NCBI RefSeq assembly: GCF_001293525.1
Contig: NZ_BBYR01000069.1
Location: forward strand, 1-64,000
Source of the DNA: Pseudideonella sakaiensis
GTDB taxonomy: Bacteria; Pseudomonadota; Gammaproteobacteria; Burkholderiales; Burkholderiaceae_C
Length of the DNA: 64,000 nt
Direction: 5' to 3'
Within the stretch, counting starts at the first letter, position 1, and each line of letters starts with the position of its first letter. The position numbers and the translations under genes were made by a program. The notes beneath the pieces are model-generated. The model was not told the DNA's origin. It did not search any database and saw only the letters and a program-made list of their open reading frames with translations. Shown here in pieces: positions 1-7,134 of the stretch.

Positions 1-16
1 GTTCGTTCACAGCTTC

Positions 17-1177
17 TCAGCGCGCCGGCCGCGGCGCGAGCGCCCGTTCGACCAGCGCCTGCGTGCGGGCCCGCTGGGCCGTGCGCCCGAACTCGGCCCG
101 CAGCGTCGCCGACTGCCGCTGCGCGTCGGCCGGCGCCAGCGGCGCCAGGTCCAGGCGCCCGAGGTCGCCGACCGGCAGGCCGCGCGCCTGCATCCAGGGC
201 CGGATCGGGTTCTCGCGCCGCAGGTGCAGCCGGGCGCCCAGCATCCCGCTGATCACGAGGTTGCCCAAGGCCTGCTGCCGCACGTGGTTCATCAGCACGT
301 GGCCGCAGGACTGCAGCAGCGCGATGTACTGCGCCACCGGCAGGTGCTCGCGCAGCGGCACGAAGGCCGCGCCGAAGGCCTGGCGTCCGGCGCGCTGCAC
401 CGCGTCGAGGTAGCTGCCGTCGGGGTCGCCGTAGGTCAGCGGCACGACCAGGCGGCGGCCGTCCAGGTCGTCGCGCGCGCGCAGCGCCGCGAAGGCCTCG
501 AGGTGGTTGTTCGCCGCTGTCGCGCTGTTGCCCACCAGCAGGTCCGGCCCGAGCGGCACCGGCCCCGGCGGCTGGCCGGGCAGGCTGAGGTCCTCCTCCA
601 CCGTGCCGTAGTTCCAGCGCAGGTAGTCCGCGCGCAGCGTGGGCTGGTGGCGCGCCACCATCGCGTGCTCGTTGTCGAGCACCGGGCTGAAGACGTCGAT
701 GCGCGCCAGCGCCTGCTGCTCCACATGGCTGGGCTTCGGGAAGGGGCGCGCCAGCGACAGCTGCGAGGCCCGCATGCGGCCGGGCTGCAGCGCGGGCTCG
801 CGCGGCAGCAGCCGGGCCAGCAGGGCCGCGGTCTGCGGCCCGAGCAGGCCCTCGGGGAAGGCGTCGGCCGCGAGGCCGCAGTAGTCGAAGCCCCAGCCGA
901 TCCAGACCACCTGCGGCCCGGGCGGCAGCTGCGGCAGCAGCAGCAGGTGCTCGCGCGGCAGGCTGTGCAGCACCACCGCGGCCACGTCGGGCTCGGCGGC
1001 GCGGCGCAGCCAGTCGGCGCGGGCGGTGCCGCGCACGCGCTCGCTGCGCAGCCAGCGCCAGGGCGGCTGCGCGTCCAGCAGCCACCATTCGTGCCGCCCG
1101 GGCGCGACCGCCTCGAACTCGCGCACGGCGCTGTCGACGAACTTGTCGTCGACCACCAGGTGCAGCAGGCGCTTCAT
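17..1177 (-). CDS. GT56 (WecF-like) 4-acetamido-4,6-dideoxy-galactose-type glycosyltransferase
   Basis: A 386-residue protein. It resembles the Fuc4NAc transferase family (GT56), which in enterobacteria adds a TDP-sugar to a lipid-linked saccharide. Supporting blocks are VWIGWGFDYCGLA near residue 95, LLVGNSATAANNH in the middle, and MNHVRQQALGNLVISG followed by LGARLHLRRENPI near the C-terminus. The ATG start at 1177 lies 2 bases after the TGA of the upstream glycosyltransferase, so the pair is probably co-translated. No other enterobacterial-common-antigen genes are seen here, so the acceptor is unknown. Surface glycan or flagellin is an inference from the neighbouring genes. Confidence 0.8.
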   Translation of the reverse strand: MKRLLHLVVDDKFVDSAVREFEAVAPGRHEWWLLDAQPPWRWLRSERVRGTARADWLRRAAEPDVAAVVLHSLPREHLLLLPQLPPGPQVVWIGWGFDYCGLAADAFPEGLLGPQTAALLARLLPREPALQPGRMRASQLSLARPFPKPSHVEQQALARIDVFSPVLDNEHAMVARHQPTLRADYLRWNYGTVEEDLSLPGQPPGPVPLGPDLLVGNSATAANNHLEAFAALRARDDLDGRRLVVPLTYGDPDGSYLDAVQRAGRQAFGAAFVPLREHLPVAQYIALLQSCGHVLMNHVRQQALGNLVISGMLGARLHLRRENPIRPWMQARGLPVGDLGRLDLAPLAPADAQRQSATLRAEFGRTAQRARTQALVERALAPRPAR

Positions 1178-1179
1178 CG

Positions 1180-2697
1180 TCACTCGGCGGCGTGCACGAC
1201 CAGGGCGCGGCCGCCGAGCGCACGCTCGACATAGGCCAGCTCCGGCGCCGCGCGCCGCCACAGCGCGAGCGCCTGCTGCAGCGTGCGCGGCTCGTCCGGC
1301 GCCCACAGGTTCAGCCGGAAGCGCGGCCCCAGCCGCGGCGCCACCATCGGCAGCGCCAGCACGGCGTCGGCCGACAGCTCGCCGCCCTCGCCGGCCGCGA
1401 CGATCACCGCATCGAGCTCGCCGAGCGCCTCCGGCAGCAGCGCCAGGTTCGGGAACTGGCCGGCGTGGCCCTCGAACTCGGCCGCCACGGCCGGCGCGTG
1501 GCGCACGTCGCCGGCCAGGCCGGCGCTGTCGAGCCTTGCGTAGAGGGCCATGGCACGCTCCGCGTCGCCGCTGACCACGGTGCAGCGGCCGCCCAGGCCC
1601 TGGACCAGCGCGGTCCAGGCCGCGCTCAGCGGGCCGGCGCCGATCTGCAGCACGCGCGGCGCGGCCGGGCCGCGCTGCAGCCACTGCCACCAGGTCCACA
1701 GCAGCGCCACCGGCGGTGGCGGCGCCTGGCCGTCCAGCGCGAGCGCGAGCAGGCCGGGGCAGCGGGCATGCAGTTCGGCGGCGGCCACGCGGCTCCACGT
1801 CTCCTCCGCGGCGGCGGGCGCCGGCGGCGTCGACACGGCCGCGGTGGCCGTGGCCACGGGCGGCGCGGCCCGCCCCGCCAGCGCCAGCAGCAGCCGCTGC
1901 TGCAGCGCCGCCAGCGCCGCATCGCCGGCGGCCTGCGGGCCGAACAGCCAGCGCCGGCAGGGCAGCGGCGGCTTGGCATCGACCACCTCGGCGCAGCGCT
2001 GCTGCTCGCGCGAGCTGAAGTTCACCGACTGCGGGTCGCGGTTGTGGTGCGACGCCGGGTTGCTGACGGTGTAGCGGTAGGCGCGCACCGGCAGGTGGCG
2101 GTAGCGGCGCGTCTGGTCCAGCACCGGCAGCGCGAGCGCCCGGTCGCAGGCCGCGCCGAGCCAGCGGCCGGTCTCGTCCTGGAAATAGCCGGCGTCGATG
2201 CCGTCCAGCAGCTCGGTGCGGAAGCTGAAGAAGTGGCTGGTCTTCCAGCCCTGCTGGCGCGGCGGCAGGAAGGGGTCGAGCGGGCCGCAGTGGCCGGGCT
2301 GGCCGGCGTCCGTCTCGTAGTTGGTCCAGACCACGTCCCAGCCGGCGGCGTACTCCGCCGCCAGCTCGGCCACGATGGTGGCGCTGAGCAGCTGGTCGTC
2401 GGCGTCGAGCACCGCGACGAACTCCCCGTGCGCCCGGTTGGCGCGCAGGTGGACGTGGGCGTTGTGCGCCTTGCCGAGCGGCTGCGGGTTGCGCACCAGG
2501 GTGTGGCGGCCGTGGAAGAACTGCGCCAGCGCCTCGCGCGCCAGCGCCTCGCTGCCGTCGTCCGAGGCGTCGTCCACGTAGAGCACGTGCAGACCCGGGT
2601 GGGTCTGCCAGGCGAGGCTTTCCAGCGCCGCACCGACGTAGCGCGCGCAGTTGCGCCCGTTCATGAAGACGAGGGCACGGGGCAGCGGGGCGTTCAT
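1180..2697 (-). CDS. family 2 glycosyltransferase with an extra C-terminal Rossmann-like domain
   Basis: 505 residues. The N-terminal half is a GT-A family 2 domain. It opens with a nucleotide-binding strand around ALVFMNGRNCARYV and then shows YVDDASDDGS near residue 40 and VLDADDQ near residue 95. Residues about 320-505 look like a separate alpha/beta domain, with a glycine-rich turn (VLQIGAGPLSAAW) and acidic strands resembling a SAM-methyltransferase fold, but no complete motif set is visible. A Pro/Ala-rich linker joins the halves. It is first in a minus-strand pair with the GT56 gene. Its sugar and acceptor cannot be told from sequence. Confidence 0.75.
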   Translation of the reverse strand: MNAPLPRALVFMNGRNCARYVGAALESLAWQTHPGLHVLYVDDASDDGSEALAREALAQFFHGRHTLVRNPQPLGKAHNAHVHLRANRAHGEFVAVLDADDQLLSATIVAELAAEYAAGWDVVWTNYETDAGQPGHCGPLDPFLPPRQQGWKTSHFFSFRTELLDGIDAGYFQDETGRWLGAACDRALALPVLDQTRRYRHLPVRAYRYTVSNPASHHNRDPQSVNFSSREQQRCAEVVDAKPPLPCRRWLFGPQAAGDAALAALQQRLLLALAGRAAPPVATATAAVSTPPAPAAAEETWSRVAAAELHARCPGLLALALDGQAPPPPVALLWTWWQWLQRGPAAPRVLQIGAGPLSAAWTALVQGLGGRCTVVSGDAERAMALYARLDSAGLAGDVRHAPAVAAEFEGHAGQFPNLALLPEALGELDAVIVAAGEGGELSADAVLALPMVAPRLGPRFRLNLWAPDEPRTLQQALALWRRAAPELAYVERALGGRALVVHAAE

Positions 2698-2792
2698 GGG
2701 ATCGGCGGCGCAGCGGCAGGCTCGGAAGCGGGCGCGGTGGCCCTCCTGCTGCGCACTCTAGGCGCCATGCGGCCGCCGCAGGGGCCGATCAG

Positions 2793-2827
2793 CCGGGCTT
2801 TGGCGCGTCATTTCGCGCCATGCCCGG
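2793..2827. promoter_or_regulatory. interrupted inverted repeat in a divergent intergenic region
   Basis: The 238-bp gap between the divergent glycosyltransferase (start 2697) and methyltransferase (start 2936) holds a long dyad. CCGGGC (2793-2798) pairs with GCCCGG (2822-2827), and TGGCGCG (2801-2807) pairs exactly with CGCGCCA (2814-2820) around a 6-base TCATTT loop. No U-tract follows, and it lies upstream of both genes. An operator or a 5' leader structure is therefore more likely than a terminator. No regulator can be named. Confidence 0.4.
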
Positions 2828-2935
2828 GTGGCCGGCCGCGGGATCATGGCGACCCGAAGCCCCCGGGCCGGTCGCCGTGCGCGCCGGCCCGCCGCCCGCG
2901 CCGCCGCTGCGGCCGCCCCTCTCCCAGGAGCCGAC

Positions 2936-3592
2936 GTGATCACCCAAGAAGAACTGGACGGCGTCATGCAGTTCGCCCGCCAGCAGGAGGCGCGCCAGCG
3001 CGAGGCGCGGGTGGCGGAGCTGCCGCGCGTGGCGCTGGCCGAGAAGCACATGCGCAACTGCCAGCTGCTGCTGAACCGCGCCCGCCTGCTGGAGCGCCTG
3101 CCGCGCTGGGCCACGGTGGCCGAGCTCGGCGTCGACCAGGGCCGCTTCAGCGAGCAGATCCTGAAGATCGCGCAGCCCGGCACGCTGCACCTGGTGGACC
3201 TCTGGGGCAGCGACCGCTACCACGGCGGCCTGTACGAATCCGCGCTGCAGCGCTTCGCGCCGGAGATCGACGCGGGCCGGGTGCACATCCACCGCAAGAG
3301 CTCGCTCGATGCCGCCGACGAGTTCGCCGACGGCCACTTCGACTGGGTCTACGTCGACACCGACCACTCCTACCAGACCACCGCGCTCGAGCTGCGCCGC
3401 TATGCGGCGAAGGTGAAGCCGGAGGGCCTGATCGCCGGCCACGACTACTGCATGGGCAACTGGGTCAGCAGCTACCGCTACGGCGTGATCGAGGCGGTGC
3501 ACGAGTTCTGCGTCGACGAGAACTGGGAGCTGGTCTACCTGACGCTGGACCCGCTGGAATCGCAGAGCTTCGCGATCCGCCGCATCCTGTGA
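2936..3592 (+). CDS. class I SAM-dependent methyltransferase (Methyltransf_24-like)
   Basis: 218 residues when started at the GTG at 2936, which has an AGGAG Shine-Dalgarno at 2926-2930 with 5-base spacing. The frame stays open upstream, but that stretch is low-complexity Arg/Ala and has no ribosome site. The SAM-binding motif I is VAELGVDQGRFS. Downstream LHLVDLWG and DWVYVDTDHSYQTT match small-molecule and sugar methyltransferases of the Methyltransf_24 type. It sits 43 bases before another methyltransferase inside a glycosyltransferase cluster, so methylation of a glycan is plausible but unproven. Confidence 0.75.
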   Translation: MITQEELDGVMQFARQQEARQREARVAELPRVALAEKHMRNCQLLLNRARLLERLPRWATVAELGVDQGRFSEQILKIAQPGTLHLVDLWGSDRYHGGLYESALQRFAPEIDAGRVHIHRKSSLDAADEFADGHFDWVYVDTDHSYQTTALELRRYAAKVKPEGLIAGHDYCMGNWVSSYRYGVIEAVHEFCVDENWELVYLTLDPLESQSFAIRRIL

Positions 3593-3635
3593 ACCACCGG
3601 CCCCTGCCGCCCTGCCCTCCCTCTGACCGGCCGCC

Positions 3636-4763
3636 ATGCACGCCCTCACCCTGAGCCCCAACCGCCCCGCTGCGCCGCTGCCGTCCGCGCCCGACCTGCC
3701 GGCGCGCCTGGCCGAACGCGAGGCCACGATCGACGGCTTGCAGCAGGCGCTGGCGCAGGCCGCCGCGCAGCTGCGCCAGGGCGGCGAACTGCTGCTGCAG
3801 ATGGCGCCGCTGGCGCAAGGGATCGACGCGCTGGCCACCGCGATCGCCGCGCTGCCGCTGGAGGCCGCGCAGCGCCGGCAGCTCGCCGGGCTGTTCGACG
3901 CGATGCAGGACGCTGCCGCCGCGGACCGCGTGCGGCGCGGGCCGGCTGGGGCGACCGCCGCGGCATCCGACGCGGACGCCGCCACGGCCGCGCTCCAGGC
4001 CTCGCGGGCCGCCGCACAGGCGGCGACCCCCCCGGCGCCGGCCCGGGCCCCGTCCCACCCGCGGCCCGCTGCGGCCGCCGACGACCGGCCGGCCTTCGCC
4101 CGCTGGTGCCCCTGCTGCCGCAGCGGCCACGCCGCCTTCGCCCCGTTCGGCACGCCCGCACGCGACGACGCGATGTGCCCCAGCTGCGGCTCGCTCGAGC
4201 GGCACCGGCTGATGCAGCTGTACTTCGAGCAGCGCACCGACCTGTTCGGCGAGCAGCCGCTGCGGGTGCTGCACTTCGCCCCCGAGGCCTGCTTCGTGCG
4301 CCAGCTCGACGGCAACCCGCGCATCGACTACGTGAGCGCCGACCTGAGCGCGCCGAACGCGAAGCACCGCATCGACATCACCGACATCCCCTTCGCCGAC
4401 GACAGCTTCGACGTGGTGATCTGCAGCCACGTGCTGGAGCACATCCCGGACGACCACCGCGCGATGCGCGAGCTGCGACGCGTGCTGCGCCCGAGCGGCT
4501 GGGCGCTGCTGCAGGTGCCGATCGACCCGGCGCTGCAGCTGACCTACGAGGACCCGTCGATCACCGACCCGCAGGAGCGCGAGCGCCTGTTCGGCCAGGT
4601 CGACCACGTGCGCTGGTACGGCCAGGACTACGCGGCCCGGCTGGCCGAGAACGGCTTCACGGTGCAGCGCGAGGACTTCCACGGCAGCCTGCCGGCGGCC
4701 GAGCGCGAGCGCCTCGGCCTGATGCCCGGCGAGGACATGTACCTGTGCACCAAGGCGGCGTGA
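3636..4763 (+). CDS. zinc-ribbon SAM-dependent methyltransferase with an N-terminal coiled-coil-like region
   Basis: 375 residues. The first 100 or so form a leucine/glutamine-rich helix that looks like a coiled coil, followed by an Ala/Pro linker. A zinc-ribbon-like segment (WCPCCRSGH, then MCPSCGSLERHR) precedes a Methyltransf_11 domain whose motif is FDVVICSHVLEHIPDD. LRVLHFAPE begins the SAM-binding domain. The stop codon overlaps the ATG of the next glycosyltransferase (ATGA at 4763). The CPxCGS-ERHR ribbon plus methyltransferase layout is common in polysaccharide clusters. The substrate is unknown. Confidence 0.75.
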   Translation: MHALTLSPNRPAAPLPSAPDLPARLAEREATIDGLQQALAQAAAQLRQGGELLLQMAPLAQGIDALATAIAALPLEAAQRRQLAGLFDAMQDAAAADRVRRGPAGATAAASDADAATAALQASRAAAQAATPPAPARAPSHPRPAAAADDRPAFARWCPCCRSGHAAFAPFGTPARDDAMCPSCGSLERHRLMQLYFEQRTDLFGEQPLRVLHFAPEACFVRQLDGNPRIDYVSADLSAPNAKHRIDITDIPFADDSFDVVICSHVLEHIPDDHRAMRELRRVLRPSGWALLQVPIDPALQLTYEDPSITDPQERERLFGQVDHVRWYGQDYAARLAENGFTVQREDFHGSLPAAERERLGLMPGEDMYLCTKAA

Positions 4764-5788
4764 TGGCCGCCGCGGCCGCCCCGCTGGTGAGCTTCGTCGT
4801 CGCGGCGTACAACGCCGAGCGCACGCTGCAGCGCACCCTCGGCTCGCTGGCCACCGACGTCGACCCGCAGCGCTGCGAGGTGCTGGTGATCGACGACGGC
4901 AGCACCGACGGCACCGCGCGCATCGCCGAGGGCTTCTGCCGCCTGAACCCGCAGTTCCGCCTGCTGCGCCAGGAGAACCGGGGCCTGGGCGCGGTGCGCA
5001 ACCGCGGCGTCGAGGAGGCGCGCGGCGACTACCTCGCGTTCTGCGATGCCGACGACGTCTTCCTGCCGGTCAACCACCTCGCATTCGCCGAGCGGCTGCA
5101 GGCCCAGCAGGCGGACCTGGGCATCGGCCTGGCCTTCTGCCTGACCGACAACGCCAGCGTCTGCGACTTCTGGGACCACGCGGTGGTGCGGCTGCTGGCG
5201 CGGCCCGAGGCCGCGCCGCTGCGTCCGGCGCTCAAGTTCCTGACCCAGCCGAGTGCCTGCAACAAGCTGTTCCGGCGCGAGCACGTGCTCGCGCACGGCA
5301 TCCGCTTCACGCCCGGCCGCCTGTTCGAGGACGTCGAGTTCACGACCGGCGCGCTGCTGCACACCGGGCGCGTGGCCTTCGAGGCGCTGCACCTCTTCAT
5401 CTACGACGTGCGGCGGCCCGGCTCGATCACCGGCTCGCGCTCGCCGCGCCGGATGGAGATCCTGGACAACCTGGTGCCGCTGATCGCGCGCGCCAACCGC
5501 TGCGCGCTGGACGGCGCCCAGTCCGTCTGCCTGCTGGTGGCGCTGCTGCGCACGGTGCTGTGGTGCCTGGACAACCTGCCGGACGAACTCGTGCCGGACT
5601 TCGGCCTGCGGCTGCTGACGACGGTGGCGCAGTGCCGCCTCGTGCTCCGGCCGGCGGACGCCGAGGCACTGGACCCGCTGATCACCGACCCCTGGGACCG
5701 GCGCGCCCTCGGCCTCGTGAAGGCCTTGTGGTTCTCGTCGCTGGATGCGCCGCAGCTGCTGCAGCTGCTGGCGCGGCTGCGCGGCTGA
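4763..5788 (+). CDS. family 2 glycosyltransferase
   Basis: 341 residues. A typical GT2 N-terminus (VSFVVAAYNAERTLQRTL) is followed by VLVIDDGSTDGTARIA and AFCDADDVFLPVN, which supply the nucleotide-sugar and metal-binding acidic residues. The ATG overlaps the TGA of the preceding methyltransferase by ATGA, so the two are probably translationally coupled. A downstream block, NKLFRREHVLAHGIRF then GRLFEDVEF, matches bacterial GT2 enzymes of capsule and LPS loci. The donor sugar is not predictable. Confidence 0.85.
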   Translation: MAAAAAPLVSFVVAAYNAERTLQRTLGSLATDVDPQRCEVLVIDDGSTDGTARIAEGFCRLNPQFRLLRQENRGLGAVRNRGVEEARGDYLAFCDADDVFLPVNHLAFAERLQAQQADLGIGLAFCLTDNASVCDFWDHAVVRLLARPEAAPLRPALKFLTQPSACNKLFRREHVLAHGIRFTPGRLFEDVEFTTGALLHTGRVAFEALHLFIYDVRRPGSITGSRSPRRMEILDNLVPLIARANRCALDGAQSVCLLVALLRTVLWCLDNLPDELVPDFGLRLLTTVAQCRLVLRPADAEALDPLITDPWDRRALGLVKALWFSSLDAPQLLQLLARLRG

Positions 5789-5890
5789 CGCCTCGGCTGC
5801 GGCGCGGGCCGGACGACACCGGGCCGGGCCCGGCAGGCTGCGCCGCCCGCGCGGCAGACCGCGCGTTCCCCGGCGCGCCGCCGGCGCGCG

Positions 5891-5922
5891 GCCCTCAGGC
5901 CCTCAGGCCGTCAGGCCGTCAG
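5891..5922. repeat. four tandem 8-bp units across the 3' end of a glycosyltransferase gene
   Basis: Two copies of GCCCTCAG are followed by two of GCCGTCAG without a break. The stop codon of the minus-strand glycosyltransferase (5911-5913) lies inside the tract. An 8-bp unit is not a multiple of three, so copy changes would move the reading frame at the extreme C-terminus. Each unit carries its own TGA on the minus strand, so most changes would have little effect. Confidence 0.6.
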
Positions 5923-7098
5923 CCACTGCCCCATGCGGGTGGCCCAGTTGTGGCGCGCCAGCAGCTCGGCGCGCGGACGCGCCGGCGTGGGCGCCGCCAG
6001 CCAGCCGCGCGCCTCGACGAGGGGCCGCAGCGCCGGTCGGTTCGCGTCGTAGCGCAGCAGCAGCTCGTCGGGCAGCGCGGCGGCCGCCAGGCCGCTGTTC
6101 TCGTTCGTGATGACCGGCACGCCCATCGCGGTGGCGGTGTAGACGCGGTCGTGCACGCCGCCGTCCCAGTTCGGGTCGAAGTTGACCAGCGCCGCGTAGT
6201 GCGGCAGCAGGCGGGCGATGTCGTCGTGGTTCACCTGGCCGACGTGGCGGAAGCCGGGCACCTCGCCGAGCAGCGCCTCCCAGCCGCTGCCGAAGAAGTC
6301 CACCGGCAGGCCGGCCAGGCTGCGCACGGCCTGCAGGCGGCGTTCGCGCTTGACCCAGGAGTCGGCGGCGATGAGCACCGGCAGCAGGTCGGCCTGCAGT
6401 GCCCGCAGCGGCGACAGGCCGAGCGCCTGCACGATGGCGCGTGCCGGCAGCGGATCGGCCTGCGGCGAGCGCAGCAGCTGGTCCAGGTGCTGGCGCCCGG
6501 CGCCGTCGAGGCGGCCCGCGAAGACCCGGCCGAGCAGGTCGGACAGGGTCTCGCCTGGCTGCGCGCCACCGAGCTCCGAGCCGACGGTGCCGATCACGCA
6601 CAGCCGCGGCTGCGGCACCACCGGCTCGGCCGGCGCCTCGCCGGCGGGCAGCGCGACGCTGGCGAAGCTGCCGAACGGCAGGTGGCCCCAGCGGACCGGC
6701 AGCGCCTCGCCGATCCAGTCGCGGTAGCCGGTCTCCGGCGACAGCAGGCCGAGCCGGCGGCTGCGCTGCGCGGCCGCGACGTACTCGCGCATCACCGGCA
6801 CGCGGGCCATGTCGTAGATCGGCGCGTCGAGCAGGAAGATGTCGAAGCGGCAGGGAAAGCGCTCCCACAGCGGCTGGCCGTCGAGGCGCACCGACAGCGG
6901 CAGCGGGCCGAGCGAGAGCACGCCGGCCACCTGGCCGGGCGCCAGCGCGGCGATCTCGGCCGCGTCGCGCGGCAGCGAGCAGGCGCGCGCGGGCACGCCC
7001 TGGCAGGCGAGGCCGGCGGCCATGCGCTCGGCCACGCTCTCGACGGCGCGCAAGGGGTGGTCGAAGGCCAGGACCAAAAAGACGGGGGCAGCGGACAT
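5911..7098 (-). CDS. CgeB-like glycosyltransferase (GT-B fold)
   Basis: 395 residues. The C-terminal third resembles the spore-maturation CgeB/GT1-like domain: VDFFGSGWEALLGEVPGF, then HVGQVNHDDIARLLPHYAAL, then NFDPNWDGGVHDRVYTATAM and GVPVITNENSG. The last part includes the region that usually binds the nucleotide sugar. The N-terminal half is less conserved (FDIFLLDAPIYDM). It lies 36 bases downstream of the OGT-like gene on the same strand, with which it may form an operon. Function as a glycosyltransferase is likely; the sugar and acceptor are unknown. Confidence 0.7.
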   Translation of the reverse strand: MSAAPVFLVLAFDHPLRAVESVAERMAAGLACQGVPARACSLPRDAAEIAALAPGQVAGVLSLGPLPLSVRLDGQPLWERFPCRFDIFLLDAPIYDMARVPVMREYVAAAQRSRRLGLLSPETGYRDWIGEALPVRWGHLPFGSFASVALPAGEAPAEPVVPQPRLCVIGTVGSELGGAQPGETLSDLLGRVFAGRLDGAGRQHLDQLLRSPQADPLPARAIVQALGLSPLRALQADLLPVLIAADSWVKRERRLQAVRSLAGLPVDFFGSGWEALLGEVPGFRHVGQVNHDDIARLLPHYAALVNFDPNWDGGVHDRVYTATAMGVPVITNENSGLAAAALPDELLLRYDANRPALRPLVEARGWLAAPTPARPRAELLARHNWATRMGQWLTA

Positions 7099-7134
7099 GG
7101 GGGCTCGCTCGGTGGAAGGGGGGTGGGCGGCCGC

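Noticed and set aside
4106-4762. Upstream extension of the GT2 gene at 4763
   Set aside because: It lies over the zinc-ribbon methyltransferase in another frame and has shadow composition.
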